Source of the DNA: Stutzerimonas stutzeri
GTDB taxonomy: Bacteria; Pseudomonadota; Gammaproteobacteria; Pseudomonadales; Pseudomonadaceae
Direction: 5' to 3'
Assembly (NCBI RefSeq): GCF_024448715.1
Contig: NZ_JAMOHZ010000002.1
Coordinates: 496,001 to 560,000, forward strand
DNA length: 64,000 bases
The position numbers and the translations under genes were made by a program. Of the stretch, positions 29,614-37,411 are shown piece by piece. The notes beneath the pieces are model-generated. The model had not been told where the DNA came from and searched no databases. It saw only the letters and a list, made by a program, of their open reading frames with translations. Each line of letters begins with the position of its first letter. Within the stretch, counting starts at the first letter, position 1.

Positions 29614-30884
29614 TGCCAACCCAGATCCTCGGTGCTCGCCTGATTGATCCTTCCACCGGCCGCGATGAAGTCACCGATCTTTATTGTCAGGACGGCAAGA
29701 TATCCGCCATTGGTCAGGCACCTGCTGGCTTCAGCGCAGTACATACCATAGATGCCCAAGGCTTGGTTGCAGCGCCGGGCCTGGTCGACCTTGCGGTCGC
29801 GCTACGCGAGCCGGGTTACAGCCGCAAGGGCACTATCGCCAGCGAGACACTGGCCGCCACCGCTGGCGGCATCACCAGCCTGTGCTGCCCGCCGCAAACC
29901 AAACCGGTGCTGGATACCGCCGCGGTCGCAGAACTGATTCTCGACCGAGCACGCGAATCCGGCCACGCCAAGGTCTTTCCGATCGGCGCGCTGACGCGCA
30001 ATCTGGCTGGCGAACAACTGTCGGAACTAGTCGCGCTACGCGATGCGGGTTGCGTAGCCTTCGGCAATGGCCTGGCCAATTTCACCAGCAATCGCAACCT
30101 GGGCCGCGCGTTGGAATACGCAGCGACTTTCAACCTCACTGTTGTGATCCATTCCCAAGACAGCGACCTTGCCGAAGGCGGTCTCGCCCACGAAGGCCCG
30201 TCGGCAGCCTTCCTCGGCCTCGCCGGAATTCCCGAGACCGCAGAAACTGTTGCACTCGCCCGCAACCTGTTGCTGGTGGAGCAAGCAGGCGTGCGAGCAC
30301 ATTTCAGCCAGCTCACCACCGCCCGCGGTGCGCAGATGATCGCCGACGCCCAGGCACGCGGCCTGCCGGTCACAGCTGACGTCGCGATGTATCAACTGAT
30401 TCTGACCGACGAAGCACTGCACGGATTTTCCAGTCTCTACCACGTACAACCGCCGCTACGCAGCGCTGCGGACCGTGACGGCCTGCGCGAAGCGGTCAGG
30501 ACCGGGGTCATTTCGGCGATTTCCAGTCATCATCAGCCTCACGAGGCGGATGCCAAGTTGGCGCCTTTCGGGGAAACCGAGCCCGGCATCAGTAGTGCGG
30601 AAATCTTGCTGCCGCTGGCTCTGACGCTAGTGGAGGATGGTCTTCTGGATCTACCGGCCCTGCTTGCACGCCTGAGCAGCGGTCCGGCTGCGGCGCTGCA
30701 GTTACCGGTCGGGCGCCTGGCGGTCGGCGAAGCCGCGGACCTGGTTCTGTTCGACCCGCGCAGTTCGACCCTGGCTGGCGAAGCCTGGCATTCGAAAGGC
30801 CGCAATTGTCCCTTCATTGGTCACTGCCTGCCAGGCGCGGTGCGCTATACGCTTGTCGACGGCCGAGTCGCTTTTCAGAGCTGA
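29613..30884 (+). CDS. pyrC': Dihydroorotase-like PyrC' (PyrX), catalytically dead subunit
   Basis: Structural partner of PyrB, needed for aspartate carbamoyltransferase holoenzyme assembly. It has the amidohydrolase scaffold (APGLVDLAVALREPG, ETLAATAGGITSLCCPP), but the zinc-binding His-x-His expected after the conserved Asp reads Ala-Val-Ala, so dihydroorotase activity should be lost. This matches what is known of PyrC' in Pseudomonas. The 423-residue protein starts one base before the pyrB frame ends (TGATG). A separate active pyrC should exist elsewhere in the genome. Confidence 0.92.
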   Translation: MPTQILGARLIDPSTGRDEVTDLYCQDGKISAIGQAPAGFSAVHTIDAQGLVAAPGLVDLAVALREPGYSRKGTIASETLAATAGGITSLCCPPQTKPVLDTAAVAELILDRARESGHAKVFPIGALTRNLAGEQLSELVALRDAGCVAFGNGLANFTSNRNLGRALEYAATFNLTVVIHSQDSDLAEGGLAHEGPSAAFLGLAGIPETAETVALARNLLLVEQAGVRAHFSQLTTARGAQMIADAQARGLPVTADVAMYQLILTDEALHGFSSLYHVQPPLRSAADRDGLREAVRTGVISAISSHHQPHEADAKLAPFGETEPGISSAEILLPLALTLVEDGLLDLPALLARLSSGPAAALQLPVGRLAVGEAADLVLFDPRSSTLAGEAWHSKGRNCPFIGHCLPGAVRYTLVDGRVAFQS

Positions 30885-30905
30885 GCATTAATCAGCGGCC
30901 CAGAC

Positions 30906-30926
30906 CGACCAGAACCACGCTGGTCG
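30906..30926. terminator. Hairpin after pyrC'
   Basis: Stem CGACCAG / CTGGTCG, loop AACCACG, in the 59-base gap between converging pyrC' and the TM2 gene. No T-run, so only a possible terminator. Confidence 0.4.
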
Positions 30927-30943
30927 AATCTGCGCCGCTTACG

Positions 30944-31339
30944 TCAACGCTTTTCTAGGTTGCGCATCGACACTTGGCTGTTCAGTGTCCAGAAGTCATA
31001 CAAGACGCCTATAAAAAACAGCCCGCCCGTGCAGAGATAAATCAGTCCGGTGATCCACTTGCCCTGGTACATCCGGTGCACGCCAAAAATCCCTAGAAAG
31101 GTCAGCAGAATCCAGGCGACTGTGTAATCAATCGGGCCAGGTTGAAAGCGCAGGTCGGCCTCGCGATCCATGGAGGGGATTAGAAACAGATCGATGATCC
31201 AGCCAATAAAAAACAGGCCGAGCGTAAAGAACCAGATGGTGCCGGTGATCGGCTTGCCGTAGTAGAAGCGGTGCGAACCGAGGAATCCAAAAATCCACAG
31301 GAGATATCCGATCAACTTGCTATGGGTGTTCTGCCGCAT
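30944..31339 (-). CDS. TM2-domain membrane protein
   Basis: Small inner-membrane protein of 131 residues with two tandem TM2 modules: LLWIFGFLGSHRFYYGKPITG with a following helix pair, then LLTFLGIFGVHRMYQGKWITG. Each module has the typical Gly-x-His-Arg-Phe/Met-Tyr segment between two hydrophobic stretches. The function of TM2 proteins in bacteria is not established. It is divergent from the SOS-boxed radical SAM gene, with 137 bases between the starts, so the LexA site might affect both, though it lies much nearer the other gene. Confidence 0.8.
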   Translation of the reverse strand: MRQNTHSKLIGYLLWIFGFLGSHRFYYGKPITGTIWFFTLGLFFIGWIIDLFLIPSMDREADLRFQPGPIDYTVAWILLTFLGIFGVHRMYQGKWITGLIYLCTGGLFFIGVLYDFWTLNSQVSMRNLEKR

Positions 31340-31420
31340 CTGAGCCTCTCTATCTGTTTTGGCGTTGCGTCGTTCAGCTTATCTGAATTCCTGCGGCTCA
31401 GACCTTCTGCCGAGTGGACG

Positions 31421-31469
31421 TTGCTCCATGAAACAGTCGTGATACTGTATGCACAAACAGTATCACGAC
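31421..31469 (+). promoter_or_regulatory. Promoter with LexA (SOS) box before the radical SAM gene
   Basis: CTGTATGCACAAACAG (31445-31460) fits the LexA consensus CTGT-N8-ACAG exactly at both half-sites. It is the core of a larger palindrome whose 13-base arms GTCGTGATACTGT (31436-31448) and ACAGTATCACGAC (31457-31469) are perfect complements around 8 bases. TTGCTC (31421-31426) and TACTGT (31443-31448), 16 bases apart, make a plausible sigma-70 promoter with the SOS box over the -10. The palindrome ends 7 bases before the ATG. Confidence 0.85.
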
Positions 31470-31476
31470 AGCCGAT

Positions 31477-32688
31477 ATGCAACTAATCGATAAACTTAGC
31501 GTACTCGCCGATGCTGCTAAATACGACGTGTCCTGCGCTAGCAGCGGCGCGCCAAAGCGCAGTTCAAAAGGCCGGAGCGGATTGGGCGCCACGGATGGCA
31601 TGGGCATCTGCCACAGCTTTACACCTGACGGCCGCTGCGTGGCGCTGCTGAAAATTCTACTGACCAACTTCTGCCTGTACGACTGCCAGTACTGCGTGAA
31701 CCGACGATCGAGCGACGTGCCTCGCGCCCGTTTCACGCCCGAAGAAGTAGTCACGCTGACCCTGGACTTCTACCGCCGCAACTGCATCAGCGGCCTGTTT
31801 CTCAGTTCCGGGATCATTCGCTCGGCGGACTACACCATGGAGCAGCTGATCCGCGTGGCCAAGCTGTTGCGCGAGGAGCACGAGTTTCGGGGCTACATCC
31901 ATCTGAAGACCATTCCCGACGCTGATCCGCAGCTTATTGCAGAAGCCGGCCGTTACGCCGACCGCCTCAGCGTCAATATCGAACTACCTACCGAAAGCAG
32001 CCTGATCCGCCTGGCGCCGGAAAAGCAGGTCGTGACCATCAAGCAGGCCATGCAGTCGATCCACCAGGGCGAGACCGAAGCCAATGCAGAAAAAAGCGCG
32101 CCGCGTTTCGCTCCTGCCGGGCAAAGCACGCAGATGATCATCGGTGCCGACGCTACCGACGACAGCACCATCCTGCATACCGCACAGGCGTTATATGGTG
32201 ATTTCCGCCTGCGCCGCGTCTATTACTCGGCGTTCAGCCCCATCCCACACAGTCCCAAGACCGTTCCCTTCGAGGCGCCGCCACTGTTGCGTGAGCATCG
32301 GTTGTATCAGGCCGACTTTCTCATGCGCGGCTACGGCTTCAAGGCCGGCGAACTGCTCACAGGGCCAGGGAATCTGGCGCTCGATATAGACCCGAAACTC
32401 GCCTGGGCGCTTTTCAACCGCGAGCATTTTCCTGTCGACCTGAACCGGGCCGAGCCGGCGCTGATTGCGCGCATCCCCGGAATTGGAATACTCAGCGCCA
32501 AACGCCTAGTCGCCCTGCGCCGGCAAAAGCGCATCCGCTTCGAAGACCTGACACGCCTTCGCTGCTCGCTGGAAAAAGCCAAACCTTTCGTCATCACCCA
32601 AGACTACCGACCGAGCCTGGCGAACCTGGAATCCGCCGCCTTACGCCATCAGTTCAGCGAAGGTCCTGTGCAGATGGGGCTATGGTGA
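31477..32688 (+). CDS. Putative DNA modification/repair radical SAM protein with C-terminal HhH
   Basis: Radical SAM enzyme of the family associated with DNA repair and uracil-DNA glycosylase-like partners (TIGR03916 type, from memory). The [4Fe-4S] motif is CLYDCQYC (Cx3Cx2C) near residue 67. The barrel continues with LSSGIIRSADYTMEQ, HLKTIPDADPQLI and LSVNIELPTE. The C-terminal part holds a helix-hairpin-helix, LIARIPGIGILSAKRLVALRR (DNA-binding type). No Shine-Dalgarno is visible: the LexA palindrome occupies that place. The stop overlaps the DUF4130 start (TGATG), so the two proteins are likely made together. Substrate and reaction are unknown; this is not HemW or spore photoproduct lyase by motif layout. 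Confidence 0.85.
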   Translation: MQLIDKLSVLADAAKYDVSCASSGAPKRSSKGRSGLGATDGMGICHSFTPDGRCVALLKILLTNFCLYDCQYCVNRRSSDVPRARFTPEEVVTLTLDFYRRNCISGLFLSSGIIRSADYTMEQLIRVAKLLREEHEFRGYIHLKTIPDADPQLIAEAGRYADRLSVNIELPTESSLIRLAPEKQVVTIKQAMQSIHQGETEANAEKSAPRFAPAGQSTQMIIGADATDDSTILHTAQALYGDFRLRRVYYSAFSPIPHSPKTVPFEAPPLLREHRLYQADFLMRGYGFKAGELLTGPGNLALDIDPKLAWALFNREHFPVDLNRAEPALIARIPGIGILSAKRLVALRRQKRIRFEDLTRLRCSLEKAKPFVITQDYRPSLANLESAALRHQFSEGPVQMGLW

Positions 32689-33512
32689 TGCGTCAGATAA
32701 GCTTCGACGGCAGCTTCGCTGGCTGGCGCGACGCCGCGCGTGATCTGCTCCGCTGCGGGGTCGCGCCCCACCAGGCAGAGTGGCTTGGCGGTAGCGATGC
32801 CGGCGGCCTGTTCGACGAGCCCGATGCGCTCGAACCGATCGAGCCGGCGCCACCGGTACGCATCCCGCGGCAATTGGTCGTCGAGCTGGAAAACGCGGCG
32901 CGCTTCCGCATCGATGACCGCTGGAGCTTGCTGTATCGCATCCTCTGGCGGGTCGCCAAAGGCGATCAAACGGCTCGGCTAGTCGGCGATATCGATGGCA
33001 GCGAACTGCATTCGCGAATCAAGGCGGTACGCCGCGAAGCGCATCATATGCATGCCTTTCTACGCTTCAGCCCGGCAAGCTCCGAGAGCGCTCCGGACTA
33101 TGTGGCCTGGTTCGAGCCTGCGCACGACATTCTGTGCAGTGCGGCACCGCACTTCGCCGAACGGATGGGGCTACATTCCTGGCTGATTGCAACGCCGAAT
33201 GATGCAGTGCTATGGGATGGACAGGACATGCATTACGCCAATCCTTGTCCGCCCGCTTGGCGACAGCTGGCGCAGACAGCAAAAGATCCTGGCGTAGAAC
33301 TGTGGAAGACCTACTACGAAAGCACCTTTAATCCGGCTCGACTCAATCGCGGCGTGATGCAGAGCAATCTGCCAGTGCGCTTCTGGAAGAATCTGCCGGA
33401 AGGAATGCTGATTCCTCAACTCATGAGTCGCGCGCGAGCCGGGGCACAATGTGACGGCCAAGCTGACAGCGTGACCAATAAGGCCGGCAAGCGTATCGGC
33501 CGGCCTCGTTAG
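32688..33512 (+). CDS. DUF4130/TIGR03915-type putative DNA metabolism protein, no UDG domain
   Basis: Second gene of the SOS-boxed pair, 274 residues from the ATG at 32688 (an ATG at 32682 would add two). Recognisable family segments are RIDDRWSLLYRILWRVAKGD, RIKAVRREAHHMHAFLRF, YVAWFEPAHDILCSAAPHF and YYESTFNPARLN...MPVRFW-like NLPVRFWKNLPE. In many bacteria, as I recall, this domain is fused to a uracil-DNA glycosylase-like (UdgX) domain; here the protein ends soon after, with a 29-residue basic tail. Its biochemical role is not known to me. Co-translation with the radical SAM protein suggests a shared DNA-repair task. Confidence 0.82.
   Translation: MRQISFDGSFAGWRDAARDLLRCGVAPHQAEWLGGSDAGGLFDEPDALEPIEPAPPVRIPRQLVVELENAARFRIDDRWSLLYRILWRVAKGDQTARLVGDIDGSELHSRIKAVRREAHHMHAFLRFSPASSESAPDYVAWFEPAHDILCSAAPHFAERMGLHSWLIATPNDAVLWDGQDMHYANPCPPAWRQLAQTAKDPGVELWKTYYESTFNPARLNRGVMQSNLPVRFWKNLPEGMLIPQLMSRARAGAQCDGQADSVTNKAGKRIGRPR
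33481..33506. terminator. Hairpin at the end of the DUF4130 gene
   Basis: Stem AGGCCGG (33481-33487) / CCGGCCT (33500-33506) lies within the last codons, followed by CGTT only. The gene converges on pilU with 8 bases between stops, so a terminator inside the coding end is plausible. Confidence 0.45.
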
Positions 33513-33520
33513 CGCAACGA

Positions 33521-34669
33521 CTAGCGAAAGCTGCGCCCCGGATCGTCATTGCTGACCTCCAGCGTCAGCCCCTGGGAGACGCTACTCAGGTGCTCACCGT
33601 CGGTTTCCGAGCCCAGCTTGATCATCAGGCGCAGGTCGTTGGACGAGTCAGCGTGCAGCAAGGCGTCTTCGTAGGTGATTTCACCTTGCACGTAGAGGTT
33701 GTATAGCGCCTGGTCGAAAGTCTGCATGCCAAGGTCGGTCGAGCGTTTCATCAGCGACTTGAGTTCATGGACTTCGCCCTTGCGGATGAGGTCGGCTGCC
33801 AGCGGGGTATTGATCAGCACCTCGATGACCGCGCGACGTCCCTTGCCGTCGGGCGTTGGAATCAGTTGCTGGGCAACGATAGCCTTGAGGTTCAGCGACA
33901 GGTCCATCCAGACCTGCTGATGCCGGTCGGCGGGGAAGAAGTTGATGATCCGGTCCAGCGCCTGGTTGGCGTTGTTCGCGTGCAAGGTCGCCAGGCAAAG
34001 ATGCCCGGTCTCGGCGAACGCGACCGCGTAGTCCATGGTCTCGCGGGTCCGCACCTCACCGATGAGAATCACGTCGGGCGCCTGTCGCAGGGTGTTCTTC
34101 AGCGCTACATCGAAGGAATCGGTGTCAATGCCAACTTCGCGTTGGGTGACGATACAGCTTTGGTGCTGATGGATGAACTCGATAGGGTCTTCGATGGAGA
34201 TGATGTGCCCGCTGGAATTCTTGTTGCGGTAACCGATCATCGCCGCCAACGAGGTCGACTTGCCGGTACCGGTCGCACCGACGAACAGCACCAGCCCGCG
34301 TTTGGTCATGGCGAGCTTCTTCAGTACGTCCGGCAGTTTGAGATCTTCGAGCGTCGGGATATTGGTCTCGATGCGCCGCAGCACCATGCCGGCGAGATTG
34401 CGCTGGTAAAACGCACTGACACGAAAACGGCCGATGCCCCGCGCGCTGATGGCGAAGTTGCATTCGTGGTTTTCAGCGAACTCCCGGCGCTGTTGCTCGT
34501 TCATGACCGCGTGCACGGTTTCGCGAGTCATCTCCGGCGACATCGGCGTTTTGTTCACCGGCATGATCTTGCCGTTGACCTTCATCGACGGCGGCACACC
34601 AGCGGTAATGAACAGATCGGAGCCGCCCTTTTCCACCATCAGGCGCAACAGTTTCTCGAATTCCATCAT
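33521..34669 (-). CDS. pilU: Type IV pilus twitching ATPase PilU
   Basis: Hexameric secretion-type ATPase that assists PilT in pilus retraction. At 382 residues, it has Walker A VGATGTGKST, the Asp box ISIEDPIEFIHQ, Walker B region DVILIGEVRTRET and His box ATLHANNANQALDR. The protein is longer than PilT by a C-terminal tail (from about residue 345), typical of PilU. It lies 78 bases after pilT on the same strand, as in other pseudomonads, so the two are probably co-transcribed. Confidence 0.95.
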   Translation of the reverse strand: MMEFEKLLRLMVEKGGSDLFITAGVPPSMKVNGKIMPVNKTPMSPEMTRETVHAVMNEQQRREFAENHECNFAISARGIGRFRVSAFYQRNLAGMVLRRIETNIPTLEDLKLPDVLKKLAMTKRGLVLFVGATGTGKSTSLAAMIGYRNKNSSGHIISIEDPIEFIHQHQSCIVTQREVGIDTDSFDVALKNTLRQAPDVILIGEVRTRETMDYAVAFAETGHLCLATLHANNANQALDRIINFFPADRHQQVWMDLSLNLKAIVAQQLIPTPDGKGRRAVIEVLINTPLAADLIRKGEVHELKSLMKRSTDLGMQTFDQALYNLYVQGEITYEDALLHADSSNDLRLMIKLGSETDGEHLSSVSQGLTLEVSNDDPGRSFR

Positions 34670-34747
34670 CGTTCTCGTAGTCTGGCAAAGCCGCGTTGAA
34701 GCGAAACGGAGGCGCTGGCGATCGCGCAGCCAGGCTTCCTGCTGAGG

Positions 34748-35782
34748 TTAGAAGTTTTCCGGCTGCTTGGCTTTTTCCTTGGCGCTATCTCGAGAGACAA
34801 GACCCTTGGCAAGTAAACCCTTGAGGCATGAATCGAGCGTCTGCATGCCCAGCGAACCACCGGTCTGAATCGCCGAATACATCTGCGCCACCTTGTCCTC
34901 GCGGATCAGGTTACGGATCGCCGGAGTACCGATCATGATTTCGTGGGCCGCCACCCGGCCGCCGCCGACCTTCTTCAGCAAGGTCTGGGAAATCACCGCC
35001 TGCAGCGACTCGGAAAGCATCGAGCGGACCATGGATTTTTCTTCCGCTGGGAACACGTCGACTACACGGTCGATGGTCTTGGCAGCCGAGGTGGTGTGCA
35101 GGGTACCGAACACTAGGTGCCCGGTTTCCGCCGCGGTGAGCGCCAGGCGGATGGTTTCCAGGTCGCGCATCTCACCGACGAGGATGATGTCCGGGTCTTC
35201 CCGCAGCGCCGAGCGCAGCGCTTCGGAAAAGCCCAGGGTGTCGCGATGCACCTCGCGCTGGTTAACCAGGCACTTCTTCGACTCATGAACGAATTCGATC
35301 GGGTCTTCGATAGTGAGAATGTGGTGATATTTGGTGTTGTTCAGGTAGTCGAGCATCGCCGCCAGGGTGGTCGACTTGCCCGAACCGGTAGGGCCGGTCA
35401 CCAGCACCAGGCCGCGCGGCACATCGGTAATCTTGCGGAAAACCTCACCCATGCCGAGATCCTCCATGGTCAGGACCTTGGACGGAATGGTCCGGAACAC
35501 CGCGCCGGCACCGCGGTTCTGGTTGAACGCGTTGACCCGGAAACGCGCCACGCCAGGCACTTCAAAGGAAAAGTCGGTCTCGAGGAACTCTTCGAAATCC
35601 TTGCGCTGCTTGTCGTTCATGATGTCGTAGATCAGCGCGTGTACCTGCTTGTGATCCATCGCCGGAAGGTTGATCCGGCGAACATCGCCGTCAACGCGGA
35701 TCATTGGCGGCAAGCCGGACGAAAGGTGCAGGTCAGACGCACCCTGCTTGGCACTGAAGGCCAGCAGCTCTGTGATATCCAT
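34748..35782 (-). CDS. pilT: Type IV pilus retraction ATPase PilT
   Basis: Motor ATPase for pilus retraction, twitching motility and DNA uptake. The 344-residue length equals P. aeruginosa PilT. Motifs: Walker A TGPTGSGKST, Asp box LTIEDPIEFVHE, Walker B DIILVGEMRDLET, His box FGTLHTTSAAKTIDR, and the C-terminal AIRNLIRE retraction motif. The start MDITELLAFSAKQ at 35782 is preferred over an in-frame ATG four codons upstream, by conserved sequence. The divergent YggS gene begins only 66 bases away, so both promoters share a small region. Confidence 0.96.
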   Translation of the reverse strand: MDITELLAFSAKQGASDLHLSSGLPPMIRVDGDVRRINLPAMDHKQVHALIYDIMNDKQRKDFEEFLETDFSFEVPGVARFRVNAFNQNRGAGAVFRTIPSKVLTMEDLGMGEVFRKITDVPRGLVLVTGPTGSGKSTTLAAMLDYLNNTKYHHILTIEDPIEFVHESKKCLVNQREVHRDTLGFSEALRSALREDPDIILVGEMRDLETIRLALTAAETGHLVFGTLHTTSAAKTIDRVVDVFPAEEKSMVRSMLSESLQAVISQTLLKKVGGGRVAAHEIMIGTPAIRNLIREDKVAQMYSAIQTGGSLGMQTLDSCLKGLLAKGLVSRDSAKEKAKQPENF

Positions 35783-35848
35783 GGGACTCCCCAATTACAA
35801 GCAAGCAGGTAGAATGCCGCGCAGACCCTAAGGTGGCAGGCGCAGGTA

Positions 35849-36562
35849 ATGTCCACGATAGAGAGCAATATTGCAAAGGTCACAGCGCGCATCCGTGAGG
35901 CGGCGCAAGCTGTAGCGCGCGATCCCGACGAGGTGCGCCTGTTGGCGGTAAGCAAGACGCAATCGGCCGACGCCATTCGCCAGGCTTGCGACGCCGGCGT
36001 GCACGATTTCGGCGAGAACTACTTGCAGGAAGCGCTCGAAAAACAGGCCGATCTCTCCAACCTCCCTCTTGTCTGGCATTTCATTGGCCCCATTCAGTCG
36101 AACAAGACCAAGTCGATCGCCGAGCACTTCGACTGGGTTCACTCAGTTGATCGCCTGAAGATCGCCCAGCGCCTATCCGATCAGCGGCCTGCCGAATTGC
36201 CGGCACTCAACATCTGTCTACAGGTCAACGTCAGCGGCGAGGCCAGCAAGTCGGGCTGCGAGCCGCAGGACGTGCCCGTGCTAGCCCGCGCAATTGCCAC
36301 GCTGCCTCGTCTGCGGCTGCGCGGGCTGATGGCAATTCCCGAACCGACCGAAGACCTCGCCGAGCAACGCGCCGCGTTCGCCCGCTTGCGTCAGTTGCAA
36401 AGCGAACTCGGCCTCGGTCTCGATACACTTTCCATGGGCATGAGCCAGGACCTGGAGGCCGCCATCGCCGAAGGTGCCACCTGGGTCCGCATCGGCACTG
36501 CCCTGTTCGGCGCCCGCGCTTATCCGTCGCAGACAGATACGGTCGCCCCTCCGCATGATTAA
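35849..36562 (+). CDS. YggS-family pyridoxal phosphate homeostasis protein
   Basis: PLP-binding protein (PLPBP/YggS) without known enzyme activity that buffers free PLP and affects amino-acid metabolism. The 237-residue alanine racemase-like N-terminal barrel has the PLP lysine at LLAVSKTQ (Lys36), then FGENYLQEALEK, WHFIGPIQSNK, GLMAIPEP, LSMGMSQDLEAAI and VRIGTALFG. It is followed 12 bases later by proC, the conserved yggS-proC-yggT order, suggesting one transcript. Confidence 0.93.
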   Translation: MSTIESNIAKVTARIREAAQAVARDPDEVRLLAVSKTQSADAIRQACDAGVHDFGENYLQEALEKQADLSNLPLVWHFIGPIQSNKTKSIAEHFDWVHSVDRLKIAQRLSDQRPAELPALNICLQVNVSGEASKSGCEPQDVPVLARAIATLPRLRLRGLMAIPEPTEDLAEQRAAFARLRQLQSELGLGLDTLSMGMSQDLEAAIAEGATWVRIGTALFGARAYPSQTDTVAPPHD

Positions 36563-36574
36563 AGGAACTCACGC

Positions 36575-37402
36575 ATGAGCACTCCCCGTATCGCCTTCAT
36601 TGGCGGCGGCAATATGGCCGCGAGCCTGATCGGCGGGCTGCGAGCCCAAGGCATTCCAGCCAGGTCCATCTGCGCCAGCGATCCCGGTGCAGACAAGCGC
36701 GCCGAGCTTGAAACCACCCACGGAATCGAGACCTTTGACAACAACGGCCAGGCGATAGCCAACGCCGACGTTGTGGTGCTGGCGATAAAACCGCAGGTAA
36801 TGCAAACGGTCTGCCGGGACCTGGCTGGTCACCTGCAGTCGAATCAGCTGATCGTTTCGATCGCTGCCGGCATCAACTGCGCGAGCCTTCAGTACTGGCT
36901 GGGCGAGCAAGCGCCGCGGGCAATCGTGCGCTGCATGCCGAACACGCCTTCACTGCTGCGTCAGGGTGTCAGCGGGCTCTACGCCAACGCCCAGGTCAGC
37001 GACACGCAAAAGCAGCAGGCTGAGCAGTTGCTGTCGGCGGTCGGCGTGGCGCTGTGGCTCGATGAGGAAAGCCTGATCGACGCCGTTACCGCCGTATCCG
37101 GCAGTGGACCGGCGTATTTCTTTTTGATGATCGAAGCCATGACGGCGGCTGGCGAACAGCTCGGTTTGCCGCGCGCCACTGCCGCTCAACTGACGTTGCA
37201 GACCGCGCTGGGCGCGGCGCGGATGGCCTGTGAGAATGATCTAGAAGCAGCGGAACTACGGCGCCGGGTTACGTCACCGAACGGAACCACCGAAGCGGCG
37301 ATCAAAGCCTTTCAGGCAGGCGGCTTCGAGACCCTGGTACAACAGGCGGTAAACGCAGCCGCGCAACGCTCGGCCGAACTCGCCGAACAATTGGGCAAAT
37401 AA
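36575..37402 (+). CDS. proC: Pyrroline-5-carboxylate reductase
   Basis: Last enzyme of proline synthesis; reduces pyrroline-5-carboxylate with NAD(P)H. The 275-residue product opens with the Rossmann motif FIGGGNMAASLIGGL, then VVLAIKPQVM, RCMPNTPSLLRQGVSGLYAN, and the C-terminal dimer domain AVSGSGPAYFFLMIEAM and RRRVTSPNGTTEAAI. AAAGGAACTC gives a ribosome site. It lies between yggS and yggT with short gaps. Confidence 0.95.
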   Translation: MSTPRIAFIGGGNMAASLIGGLRAQGIPARSICASDPGADKRAELETTHGIETFDNNGQAIANADVVVLAIKPQVMQTVCRDLAGHLQSNQLIVSIAAGINCASLQYWLGEQAPRAIVRCMPNTPSLLRQGVSGLYANAQVSDTQKQQAEQLLSAVGVALWLDEESLIDAVTAVSGSGPAYFFLMIEAMTAAGEQLGLPRATAAQLTLQTALGAARMACENDLEAAELRRRVTSPNGTTEAAIKAFQAGGFETLVQQAVNAAAQRSAELAEQLGK

Positions 37403-37411
37403 GGAATCTTC

